From Haloplanus sp. HW8-1 (lineage in GTDB: Archaea; Halobacteriota; Halobacteria; Halobacteriales; Haloferacaceae), in assembly GCF_023703795.1 (NCBI RefSeq), contig NZ_CP098518.1, positions 3,451,434-3,515,433 of the forward strand: a stretch of DNA of 64,000 nucleotides, given 5' to 3'. How positions within the stretch are numbered: position 1 is the first letter of the stretch; each line of letters opens with the position of its first letter. The position numbers were made by a program, and so were the translations under genes. The notes under the pieces were generated by a model, which saw only the letters and a program-made list of their open reading frames with translations, was not told the DNA's origin and did no database searches. Below, piece after piece: positions 52,813 through 59,933 of this stretch.

Positions 52813-54425
52813 TGGCGGGCGCGACCCGATCGCGGCTCGTCGAGGGCGAGACGACGGCGACCGACGCGGTCGCCGGTGCGACGGTCGGCCTCTCGGCCAT
52901 CCTGTTCGCGCTCGCGGTGGCGGCGATGTTCGAGTGGGTGAGTCTCACCGGCACCGTCGCCGGCCTGCCGACGGTGACGCTGCTCGGTGGGCTGTTGATC
53001 GGCCTCGGCGTTGCGGTGGCCGTCTTCGGTCTCGGCTCGTGGGTCGGCTACGTCGAGACCGATCCCGACGCGAGCGCCGGCCTGATCGCGGGCTTCGGCG
53101 CCGCGGTGCCGTGGCTCGTCGTCGGCGGCGGCGTCGCCTCCCAGACGCTCGGGCTCGGCACCGCCGGCGGCGTCTTCGGGGGCGTCCTCGCCGGCGGCCT
53201 GGCGTTCGTCGGGACCGCCGTCCCCCGCGAGGACGTGGGCTCGACGGTGCCCCTCGGCGCTCTGCTCGCGTTCGTCGGCGCCGTCTTCCTCACCGGGACG
53301 ATCGGTCCGGAGTGGCTGTGGGAACTCGGCTGGGAACAGCAGGCCTCGATCACCGCCGAGTTCCTCGTCCCGGCCGCGACGCTGTTCTGTGCCCTCTACG
53401 GCGGCTGGGCCGCCGCGAAGGCCTACGGCCGGTTCGGCGCACGCGGCCGACACATGGGCGCGTACGTCCTCGTCTACCTCAACGCGCTGTCCATCGTGGC
53501 CTTCCTGTTTATCCTCATCGCCTTCGTCGTCGTCCAGGGAATATCCGGCCTGCTCAACGGCGTCCAGGTCGGCGCCGGCGTCGGCCCGCAGGTGTTCGGG
53601 GCGTTCGAGTTGCCGGTGTCCGTCCCGTTCGTGATGAACGGCGTCGCGCTCCTGAACGACTTCCAGGGGGTCCTTCCTGCGATCGTGGGAACGGTCTGGC
53701 TGGTCGTCGGCGCGGTGCTGTTCGCGGTGCCGCTGGGCGTCGGCGCGGCCGTCTTCCTCACGGAGTACGCCGAACGCGGCCGGTTCACCCAGGCCGTCGA
53801 AGTGGCGACCAACGGCCTCTGGAGCACGCCGAGCATCGTCTTCGGGCTGTTCGGGTTCGCCTTCCTCGTCCCGCGGCTCGGCAACCGGAAGTCGTTGCTG
53901 GCCGGAATGCTCACGCTCGGGTTCATGCTCCTGCCGCTGGTGCTCATCACGAGCCGCGAGGCGATGCTCTCGGTGCCCGACGAGTACCGCGACGCGAGCG
54001 CGGCGCTCGGCGTGCCGAAGTGGCAGACGATCCGGAGTGTCGTCCTCCCGGCCGCGCTTCCGGGCGTCGTCACGGGGGTCATCCTCGGTGTCGGCCGCAT
54101 TGCGGGCGAAACGGCACCCATCCTACTGACGATGGCCGGCGGAACGTTCGTCCCCGGCGGACAGACGGTGGACGTCATCGGCGGCTTCGAGTTCACCGGA
54201 TCGCCGCCGTTCGTCGCCAACCCCGAACTCCTGCAGGCGACATCGGCGCTCCCGTATCAGCTGTACGCCCTCATCACCGCGGGCGTCGGCCTCGGGAGCA
54301 ACGTCTCCGATCCGGACGGCTTCCGGTGGGCGACGGCGCTTATCCTGTTGCTCGTCGTCCTCTCCTTCTACGCCATCGGCATCGGCGCGCGGTACTACTT
54401 CCAGCGGCGACTCAGATACGAATAA
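52812..54425 (+). CDS. pstA: Phosphate ABC transporter permease PstA with N-terminal membrane extension
   Basis: The 537-residue protein is much longer than typical PstA (about 280-300). Residues about 290-530 hold the usual permease domain with the EAA loop [20 protein letters not shown] and [17 protein letters not shown]. Residues 15-235 contribute about six further hydrophobic segments rich in Gly/Ala with no match I can name. The ATG overlaps the pstC stop. The frame is unbroken, so this is a fusion or long N-terminal extension and not a misread start. Confidence 0.88.
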   Translation: MAGATRSRLVEGETTATDAVAGATVGLSAILFALAVAAMFEWVSLTGTVAGLPTVTLLGGLLIGLGVAVAVFGLGSWVGYVETDPDASAGLIAGFGAAVPWLVVGGGVASQTLGLGTAGGVFGGVLAGGLAFVGTAVPREDVGSTVPLGALLAFVGAVFLTGTIGPEWLWELGWEQQASITAEFLVPAATLFCALYGGWAAAKAYGRFGARGRHMGAYVLVYLNALSIVAFLFILIAFVVVQGISGLLNGVQVGAGVGPQVFGAFELPVSVPFVMNGVALLNDFQGVLPAIVGTVWLVVGAVLFAVPLGVGAAVFLTEYAERGRFTQAVEVATNGLWSTPSIVFGLFGFAFLVPRLGNRKSLLAGMLTLGFMLLPLVLITSREAMLSVPDEYRDASAALGVPKWQTIRSVVLPAALPGVVTGVILGVGRIAGETAPILLTMAGGTFVPGGQTVDVIGGFEFTGSPPFVANPELLQATSALPYQLYALITAGVGLGSNVSDPDGFRWATALILLLVVLSFYAIGIGARYYFQRRLRYE

Positions 54426-54427
54426 CA

Positions 54428-55348
54428 ATGAGCGATTCACAACAGACCCAGAATCAGGCACGGACGACGACAGATAGCGACCAGCCGCTCGAGACGACGA
54501 GCGGCGAGACGGTCGAGGAAACACAAGCGGAGTGGACGGACTACGACCTCCGTGGCGAGGCGAAGATGGCCGCGGAGAACCTCGACGTGCACTACGGCGA
54601 CGACCACGCGCTGAAGGGCGTCTCGATGGAGATTCCAGAAAAGAGCGTGACGGCGCTCATCGGCCCCTCGGGCTGTGGCAAGTCGACGTATCTTCGGTGT
54701 CTCAACCGGATGAACGACCGCATCAACGCCGCCCGGGTCGACGGGTCGGTCCGGCTCGACGGGAACGAAATCTATCAGGACGGCGTCAACCTGGTCGAGT
54801 TACGAAAGCGGGTCGGCATGGTGTTTCAATCGCCGAACCCGTTTCCGAAATCCATTCGGGACAACATTGCGTACGGGCCGCGCAAGCACGGCGACATCGA
54901 AACGGGGCTGTTGGCGCGGATGCTCGGCCGTGACGACAGCGAGAAGGAACGCGAACTCGTCGAGCGGTCGCTCAAGCAGGCCGCCCTCTGGGACGAGGTC
55001 CACGACCGACTCGACGACAACGCCCTCGGCCTCTCCGGCGGCCAGCAACAGCGGCTCTGCATCGCCCGCTGTCTATCCGTCGACCCCGAGGTCATCCTGA
55101 TGGACGAGCCGGCGTCGGCGCTCGACCCGATCGCCACCGCGAAAATCGAGGACCTCATCGACGACCTCGCCGAGGAGTATACGGTCGTCATCGTCACGCA
55201 CAACATGCAGCAGGCGGCGCGCATCTCGGACCAGACCGCCGTGTTCCTCACCGGCGGCAAACTCGTCGAGTACGACGAGACGGACAAGATATTCGAGAAC
55301 CCCGAGAGCCAGCGCGTCGAGGACTACATCACCGGCAAGTTCGGATAA
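54428..55348 (+). CDS. pstB: Phosphate ABC transporter ATPase PstB
   Basis: The 306-residue ATPase has Walker [10 protein letters not shown] (about 79-87), the Q-loop [12 protein letters not shown], the signature [16 protein letters not shown], Walker [14 protein letters not shown] and the H-loop VTHNMQQ. The first 40 residues are a polar acidic tail rich in Gln and Thr. The start at 54428 is 2 nt after pstA. The open frame runs upstream into pstA, but that stretch overlaps the real pstA and is not coding. Confidence 0.93.
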   Translation: MSDSQQTQNQARTTTDSDQPLETTSGETVEETQAEWTDYDLRGEAKMAAENLDVHYGDDHALKGVSMEIPEKSVTALIGPSGCGKSTYLRCLNRMNDRINAARVDGSVRLDGNEIYQDGVNLVELRKRVGMVFQSPNPFPKSIRDNIAYGPRKHGDIETGLLARMLGRDDSEKERELVERSLKQAALWDEVHDRLDDNALGLSGGQQQRLCIARCLSVDPEVILMDEPASALDPIATAKIEDLIDDLAEEYTVVIVTHNMQQAARISDQTAVFLTGGKLVEYDETDKIFENPESQRVEDYITGKFG

Positions 55349-55350
55349 CC

Positions 55351-56025
55351 GTGCCCCGAGACGAGTTTCAGGCGTCGCTCGCCGACCTCCGCGCCGAGGT
55401 GCTCTCGATGGGTGACCTCGTCGCCGACCGCCTCGACCGGGCGCTGACGGCTCTGGAGACGCTCGACGAGTCGGCCGCCCGCGAGGTGATCGGCGGCGAC
55501 GACGAGATCGACCGGCGGTATCTGGCGCTGGAGTCGACGTGCATCAACCTGTTCGCCCAGCAACAACCCGTCGCTGGCGACCTTCGCTTCGTCGCCGCGT
55601 CGTTCAAGATCCTCACCGATCTCGAACGCGTCGGGGATCTGGCGGTCAACCTCGCGCAGTACACCCTCGAAGCGAACTGCGAGCGGTTCGCGCAGGTCGA
55701 CCTCTCGTCGATCGGTGACCTCGCCGGCGCGATGCTCGACGACGCCATGACTGCCTACCGTACCGACGACGCGGCGCTGTGTCGCGAGGTGGCGGCCCGC
55801 GACGACGAACTCGACTCGCTGTGTCAGGCCGCGAGCGAGCGGGTGGTCCGAGACCTGATCGAACGCGAAGTCGCAGCCGGCGACTCCTGGGCCGTCGAAC
55901 GACTGATGGACGACGTCTCGCGACTCCTGCTCACGGTTCGTGACCTCGAACGGGTCGGCGACCACGCCGTCAACGTCGCGGCCCGTACCCTGTACATGAT
56001 CGAGAGTGACCCGGAACTCGTCTGA
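55351..56025 (+). CDS. phoU: Phosphate signalling protein PhoU
   Basis: The 224-residue all-helical protein has two PhoU repeats, each with the metal-site helix pattern: E.DRRYLALESTCINLFAQQQ then LERVGDLAVNLAQ, and DDELDSLCQAASERV then LERVGDHAVNVAARTLY. It modulates Pst activity and phosphate signalling. It starts with a GTG, 2 nt after pstB. A second PhoU-domain gene follows immediately. Confidence 0.92.
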   Translation: MPRDEFQASLADLRAEVLSMGDLVADRLDRALTALETLDESAAREVIGGDDEIDRRYLALESTCINLFAQQQPVAGDLRFVAASFKILTDLERVGDLAVNLAQYTLEANCERFAQVDLSSIGDLAGAMLDDAMTAYRTDDAALCREVAARDDELDSLCQAASERVVRDLIEREVAAGDSWAVERLMDDVSRLLLTVRDLERVGDHAVNVAARTLYMIESDPELV

Positions 56026-56026
56026 G

Positions 56027-57025
56027 ATGGAGACCCGCAAGCTACAGAAGATCGGCGGCTCGACGTACTCGGTGTCGCTCCCCAAGGAGTGGGCCACCGA
56101 ACACCACCTCGAGGCGGGGATGCCGATCCACCTCTATCCCCACACCGACGGCTCGCTCGTCGTCCGCAGTGCGGCACGGGAGGGCGACCCCCTCACCGCG
56201 ACGGAGGTCGATCTCCCGGACTCGGAGCCGTCGACCGTTCGACGGGCGCTGGAGGCCGCCTACGCCGTCGGCTACGACACCGTCACCCTCCGATCGCCCG
56301 ACGAGTTCGCTGCCGCCGAACGCCGCACGATCCGCCGACTCGTCGATCGGATGGTAGGGCTGTCGGTGATCGAAGAGAACGGGGCGAGCGTCGTCGTCGA
56401 GAACCTCCTCGACGCCGACGAGGTGTCGATCCAGCAGTCGGTCGTCCAACTCCAGTTCACCGCTCTCTCGATGCACCGTGCCGCCGTCGAGACCCTTCGG
56501 ACGCCCGACGCGGCCGAAGCGGACCGGGTCGCGGGGCGTGACGACGACGCCGACCGGCTGTTCGGCATGATCACGCGTCACTTCAACCGCTCGCTCACCG
56601 ACTTCGAGGAGGTCGATCACCTCGATGTCGGCCGGTCGGAACTGTTCGACTACTTCCTGACGGCTCGTCAACTGGAGCGGGTCGCGGACCACGCCGTCGC
56701 CGTCGCCGAGGTCGCCGAACGGGCCGACGGGACCGCCCCCGCAGAGATCGTCGACGACGTGTCGGACCTCGCGGAGCGGTCACGTGACGTGGTCGAGACG
56801 GCGACGACGGCCGTCCTCGAACCGTCGAGCGAGCGGGCGTACGCGGCGCTGGACCGGCAGGAGAGGGTCGTCACCGATATTCGCACCCTCGATCGGTCGC
56901 TCTTCGAGCGGTCGCCGCCCCGAGCGTACGCGCTCTCCCGCGTCCTCGCCGCCCTCTCCCGCACCGCGGCGTGTGGAGGCAACGTCGCTCGCGTCGCGCT
57001 CGGAGCGGCCGTTCGCCCGGACTAA
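56027..57025 (+). CDS. AbrB-PhoU fusion regulator
   Basis: The 332-residue protein has an N-terminal SpoVT/AbrB-type DNA-binding domain (METRKLQKIGGSTYSVSLPK, about 1-45) and a PhoU-like helical domain (about 115-325, with FDYFLTARQLERVADHAVAV near 212-230). This architecture is common in archaea, where DNA binding replaces the bacterial PhoR/PhoB input. It may regulate the pst operon in response to phosphate. The ATG at 56027 starts 1 nt after the phoU stop. It is the last gene of the operon. Confidence 0.87.
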   Translation: METRKLQKIGGSTYSVSLPKEWATEHHLEAGMPIHLYPHTDGSLVVRSAAREGDPLTATEVDLPDSEPSTVRRALEAAYAVGYDTVTLRSPDEFAAAERRTIRRLVDRMVGLSVIEENGASVVVENLLDADEVSIQQSVVQLQFTALSMHRAAVETLRTPDAAEADRVAGRDDDADRLFGMITRHFNRSLTDFEEVDHLDVGRSELFDYFLTARQLERVADHAVAVAEVAERADGTAPAEIVDDVSDLAERSRDVVETATTAVLEPSSERAYAALDRQERVVTDIRTLDRSLFERSPPRAYALSRVLAALSRTAACGGNVARVALGAAVRPD

Positions 57026-57035
57026 CCCCGATCCG

Positions 57036-57199
57036 GCGGACTCGGTGACCGACCCGCCGAGACGGTCCGTCCCGTCGTCCACGGCGACAGCGCCGATGTC
57101 GTGTTCGATCGACAGCCGTGCGGCCGCTCGGAGCGAGGCGTCGCCGCATACCGTGTGTACCGGTGCCGACACGAGACTCCCGGCGAACACGTCATCCAT
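57036..57199 (-). pseudogene. Truncated CBS-domain gene remnant
   Basis: From an ATG at 57199 the minus strand reads MDDVFAGSLVSAPVHTVCGD, then SLRAAARLSIEHDIGAVAVD and a degraded GTDRLGGSVTESAGS. This is the first half of a CBS domain (residues about 1-55), with the usual DxxRLVGLVTESD region altered. The frame then runs antisense into the AbrB-PhoU gene, so the second CBS half is absent. It is likely a leftover of a CBS-pair gene. The border at 57036 is approximate. Confidence 0.55.
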
Positions 57200-57249
57200 C
57201 CGTCGTGGCACGCGGTGCCGTCGCATGACGCTGCCGCGGCGGCGGGCCT

Positions 57250-57483
57250 TCACTCCCCGGGGACCGAGTAGAGGTTGTACGCCGCCGCCCCGACGACGAC
57301 GGCCGCGACGAACTCGGCGACGCCGACGATCAGAAACGCCTCACGGAAGCCGAGCCCCATCGATTCGAGCGTCGGCAACGCGAACAGGCCGAGCATGGCC
57401 ACTGCCGTGCCGACGACGAGGCCGACGACGGCGAGGCGGTTCAGCGAGGCTGGGTAGTCGCGTCCGGAGGTGCTGGCTAACAT
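57250..57483 (-). CDS. Small two-helix membrane protein downstream of bop
   Basis: The 77-residue protein has two hydrophobic segments (about 16-37 and 49-70) and a short polar N-terminus (MLASTSGRDYPASLN). It lies 79 nt after the bop stop on the same strand. A T-rich element in the gap may end the bop transcript or act as promoter for this gene. The function is unknown; an association with the purple membrane is only a possibility from position. Confidence 0.65.
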   Translation of the reverse strand: MLASTSGRDYPASLNRLAVVGLVVGTAVAMLGLFALPTLESMGLGFREAFLIVGVAEFVAAVVVGAAAYNLYSVPGE

Positions 57484-57524
57484 CGGTTCGACGGTTCGGC
57501 GTCTCGACGGTGAGCCACCGGTAT

Positions 57525-57535
57525 CAATAAAAACC
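57525..57535 (-). terminator. T-rich element after bop (terminator, or promoter of the next gene)
   Basis: On the minus strand the sequence reads GGTTTTTATTG, 28-38 nt after the bop stop. Five consecutive T's in a GC-rich genome are a typical haloarchaeal termination signal. The same element lies about 46 nt before the ATG at 57483 and could be its TATA box. Confidence 0.45.
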
Positions 57536-57562
57536 GTGTGCTTCGAATCGTGCTGTGCGCGT

Positions 57563-58354
57563 TCAGTCGCCCGTGGCCGCCGTTCCTTCGCCCGCGGACG
57601 GTTCGGGTGCCTCGACGTCGCCGAAGATGGCGCGGCTCCGGAGGAGTAGGAGGCCGAACCCGACCTTCGCGCTCACGTCGAGTACCATGAACATGAGCGT
57701 CTCGACGCTCAGCGGGACGACACCGACGCCTTCGCTGCCGACCAACCACACGACCGGGTAGGCCGACCAGAGTACGATCGTCAGATTCCGGAGGATCTTG
57801 AACGTCGACGCGACGTCGTCGCGCATCTCCTTCGCCTTCGCGGTGAAGCCGAAGAACAGCACGTACAGGATGTACAGCATCGCCGCCGTGCTGACCGCCC
57901 ACCAGACGAACCGGAACTGGTACACTTGCGTCAGCGCGCCGATGAGCCCCGTGCCGATCATGATCCCGTCGGCGCCGACCAGCGCGAGGATGGTGCCCTG
58001 GTCGGCGTCGACGAGCAGGGCGAGATCGAGCAACAGGAGCGGCGTCGTGAACAGCCAGTCGGCGTACCGCGCCCAGTAGATCGGATGCTCCTCACCACCG
58101 AACGGCACCATCGTCAGTCCGTACCCCAGTAGCATCGAGAGGTACATCGTGAACGCGATGGCCGGAATCAGCGTCGTGATGGCGTAGAACTTCTTGGCTC
58201 CCGGGTCCTCGACACCCATCCCACGAATCAGGAAGTACAGGGTCCCGAGACCCATCAGTATCGTCCCGAGCGCGAGCCAGATCCACTCCGGCCGAGACGT
58301 TATCTGTCCCATTTGCAGTGCCACGTTCGACATCGTTTGTATTGCCCCCGACAT
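57563..58354 (-). CDS. bop: Bacteriorhodopsin (light-driven proton pump)
   Basis: The 263-residue protein is a seven-helix retinal protein very close to Halobacterium salinarum bacteriorhodopsin. All functional residues are present, shifted by +14 from mature BR numbering: Arg96 (R82), Asp99 (D85), Asp110 (D96), Glu208 (E194), Glu218 (E204), Asp226 (D212) and the Schiff-base Lys230 (K216) in LDVSAKVGFG. Asp at both 85 and 96 positions means outward H+ pumping. Residues 1-13 resemble the cleaved leader. The start at 58354 fits the TATA/UAS spacing and a leaderless mRNA; an in-frame GTG at 58372 is not favoured. Brp, Bat and a zinc-finger gene are adjacent. Confidence 0.97.
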   Translation of the reverse strand: MSGAIQTMSNVALQMGQITSRPEWIWLALGTILMGLGTLYFLIRGMGVEDPGAKKFYAITTLIPAIAFTMYLSMLLGYGLTMVPFGGEEHPIYWARYADWLFTTPLLLLDLALLVDADQGTILALVGADGIMIGTGLIGALTQVYQFRFVWWAVSTAAMLYILYVLFFGFTAKAKEMRDDVASTFKILRNLTIVLWSAYPVVWLVGSEGVGVVPLSVETLMFMVLDVSAKVGFGLLLLRSRAIFGDVEAPEPSAGEGTAATGD

Positions 58355-58379
58355 GCATGGGATAGGTGTCACTCTTCGG

Positions 58380-58388
58380 AAGTAACTA
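58380..58388 (-). promoter_or_regulatory. TATA-like region of bop
   Basis: The minus strand reads TAGTTACTT, about 26-34 nt before the bop ATG and directly after the activator-like element. The weak TATA match fits an activator-dependent promoter, as known for bop in Halobacterium. Confidence 0.5.
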
Positions 58389-58393
58389 TCATC

Positions 58394-58408
58394 CCAAACA
58401 GTGAGGGT
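58394..58408 (-). promoter_or_regulatory. Bat-type upstream activating sequence of bop
   Basis: On the minus strand the 15-mer reads ACCCTCACTGTTTGG. It fits the bop-regulon consensus ACCcnactagTTnGG (from memory), with all fixed ACC, TT and GG positions matching. Its inner edge lies 40 nt from the bop ATG. A similarly placed copy precedes brp. Bat, encoded in this cluster, is the expected binder. Confidence 0.75.
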
Positions 58409-58508
58409 ATCGTCGACGCGAGCGGACGCGGCCTCGTCCCCTCTCGTCGCCGCCGTCCGTCGTGATCGACCGAGTACCGAACTGATGTGTGTCCTCCGAC
58501 GGCCGCGG

Positions 58509-58691
58509 TCACCATTCGAACAGGACGAAAAACTCGTGACCGTTCTGGCAGGCGATCGACCTGACCTTCCACCGGTGGTTCCCGGCTTCGGGCCGGTCCT
58601 CGGCGGTGATCGACTTCACCGTCGCCGCTCGCGGCAGACCCATCCGTACCTCCGAGCCACAACGCGGGCACTGGCACTCGGTGATCGGCAC
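58509..58691 (-). CDS. brz: Zinc-finger protein in the bop-brp intergenic region (Brz candidate)
   Basis: From a GTG at 58691 the frame gives exactly 60 residues: PITECQCPRCGSEVRMGLPR at the start and RSIACQNGHEFFVLFEW at the end. CQCPRCG (Cys6/8/11) and ACQNGHEF (Cys48, His52) can hold one zinc. In Halobacterium a 60-residue zinc-finger protein, Brz, is encoded between bop and brp and affects bop and crtB1 expression; position, strand (same as bop) and size match. A TGCTTATC element about 29 nt upstream supports this start. The alternative ATG at 58754 would overlap the brp activator site. No brb-like gene sits between it and bop. Confidence 0.7.
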   Translation of the reverse strand: MPITECQCPRCGSEVRMGLPRAATVKSITAEDRPEAGNHRWKVRSIACQNGHEFFVLFEW

Positions 58692-58716
58692 TGTCTGGGG
58701 ACACGATTCGATGCCC

Positions 58717-58724
58717 GATAAGCA
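58717..58724 (-). promoter_or_regulatory. TATA-like box of the brz candidate
   Basis: The minus strand reads TGCTTATC, centred about 29 nt before the GTG at 58691. It predicts a leaderless transcript and favours the GTG over the ATG at 58754. Confidence 0.5.
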
Positions 58725-58748
58725 TTCCTCCGTTCGCGGCGAATCCGC

Positions 58749-58763
58749 ACCCATTCAGTTTGG
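58749..58763 (+). promoter_or_regulatory. Bat-type upstream activating sequence of brp
   Basis: The 15-mer ACCCATTCAGTTTGG fits the consensus ACCcnactagTTnGG at all fixed ACC, TT and GG positions. Its inner edge lies 43 nt from the brp ATG, close to the 40 nt seen for bop. A CACTTTTCATC stretch between them (58766-58776) could be the TATA region. Confidence 0.72.
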
Positions 58764-58805
58764 GTCACTTTTCATCTCGCGGTCGAGCGTACGTTCGATC
58801 GTCCC

Positions 58806-59882
58806 ATGAACATCGAGTCGCGATCCGGCAACGCGTGGTCGTTCCGGGGGTCGGTCGGGGGGATCCCGGTGACGGTCTCCCGTGTCACGTTGTTCGCACT
58901 CGCGGTGGGCTTTACACTCCTGCGTGTCGCGGGAGTGCGGGTTCCGCTACGGGTCCAGGCGGGGATCTATCTACTGGGGATGGTGGCGATGAACCTCCCC
59001 CACGGCGGGTACGAACACGTCGACAACCTCCGCAGGCGGGCGGCGGCGTTCCAGGGCCGGTACGTCGGCGCCTATCTGGCGTTGATCGTCCTCTTTGCCG
59101 GCCTCTTTTTCGTCGCACCGGTCGCGGGCCTCGCCCTCGCGGTGAGCGTCGCGGTGGCGAAGGGAGGGTTCGGCGACGTGCAGGCGATGTCGGCGCTCTC
59201 CGGGACCGAACACGTCCGTTCGACGCCACAGCGGTGGCTCGCCGCGGCCGTTCGCGGCGGCGCGGTGATGGTCGTCCCGATGGTGTTCTGGCCGGGAACG
59301 TTCTACGCGTTCAGCACAATCATGGTGAACGTCTTCGACCCCGGTGCGCTGTCGGGGGTCGCCGGGACCTTCCGGTTTCGGCGCCTCCTCCTCGGTGGCG
59401 GCTACGGCGTCGCGCTCCTCGCCCACCTCGCGCTCGGATACCGGCGGGCCACGGGCGACGGATCCTTGGTCGTCGACGCGGGCGAGACGCTCCTGCTCGT
59501 GGCCTACTTCGCGGCCGTTCCGGTGGTCATCGCCGTGGGACTGTACTTCCCCCTGTGGTACTCCGTCCGGCAGGTCGCCAGACACGCCGCCGTCGACGAC
59601 GCCCTCGATCCGTCGGCGTCGTCCGGCCTCCTCGCCCCCCTCGACGCCGACGACCCGGAACGGGTCACGCTGGCGGCGTGGGGGGTCCTCGTCGTCGGGA
59701 GTCTGGCGACGTTCGGCCTCGCGGCCGCGCTGTGGACGGCGTCACCACAGCCGCTCGGCGGCGCCAGCCTCCTCCCGGGGCTCGTCGCCTTCTGGAGCAT
59801 CTTCATCAGCATCGTCGCGCTCCCGCACGTGGTCGTCGGTGCGTGGTTGGACCGCGAGCGCGGCATCTGGTATGTCCCCTGA
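58806..59882 (+). CDS. brp: Brp: beta-carotene 15,15'-dioxygenase (retinal synthesis)
   Basis: The 358-residue membrane protein of the Brp/Blh family cleaves beta-carotene to retinal, the chromophore of bacteriorhodopsin. It has about eight to ten hydrophobic segments and the family landmarks MNLPHGGYEHVDNLRRR (His pair, about 59-75), HVRSTP, and FWSIFISIVALPHVVVGAW near the C-terminus with the last His. The ATG at 58806 is in the expected leaderless position relative to the upstream activator. The crtI gene starts 51 nt on, in the same direction. Confidence 0.93.
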   Translation: MNIESRSGNAWSFRGSVGGIPVTVSRVTLFALAVGFTLLRVAGVRVPLRVQAGIYLLGMVAMNLPHGGYEHVDNLRRRAAAFQGRYVGAYLALIVLFAGLFFVAPVAGLALAVSVAVAKGGFGDVQAMSALSGTEHVRSTPQRWLAAAVRGGAVMVVPMVFWPGTFYAFSTIMVNVFDPGALSGVAGTFRFRRLLLGGGYGVALLAHLALGYRRATGDGSLVVDAGETLLLVAYFAAVPVVIAVGLYFPLWYSVRQVARHAAVDDALDPSASSGLLAPLDADDPERVTLAAWGVLVVGSLATFGLAAALWTASPQPLGGASLLPGLVAFWSIFISIVALPHVVVGAWLDRERGIWYVP

Positions 59883-59933
59883 CTCCCGCCCCTGCATCGC
59901 TTTCCGACCGCCCGCGAACGATCGGTTCGACCC

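Noticed and set aside
52802..55348. Possible single gene spanning pstA and pstB
   Set aside because: The frame is open across both, but its first 540 residues are Arg-rich and out of frame with pstA. PstB has its own ATG at 54428.
58692..58754. ATG start at 58754 for the zinc-finger gene
   Set aside because: It adds 21 unlike residues, overlaps the brp activator site and lies upstream of the likely TATA box. The GTG at 58691 gives the 60-residue form.
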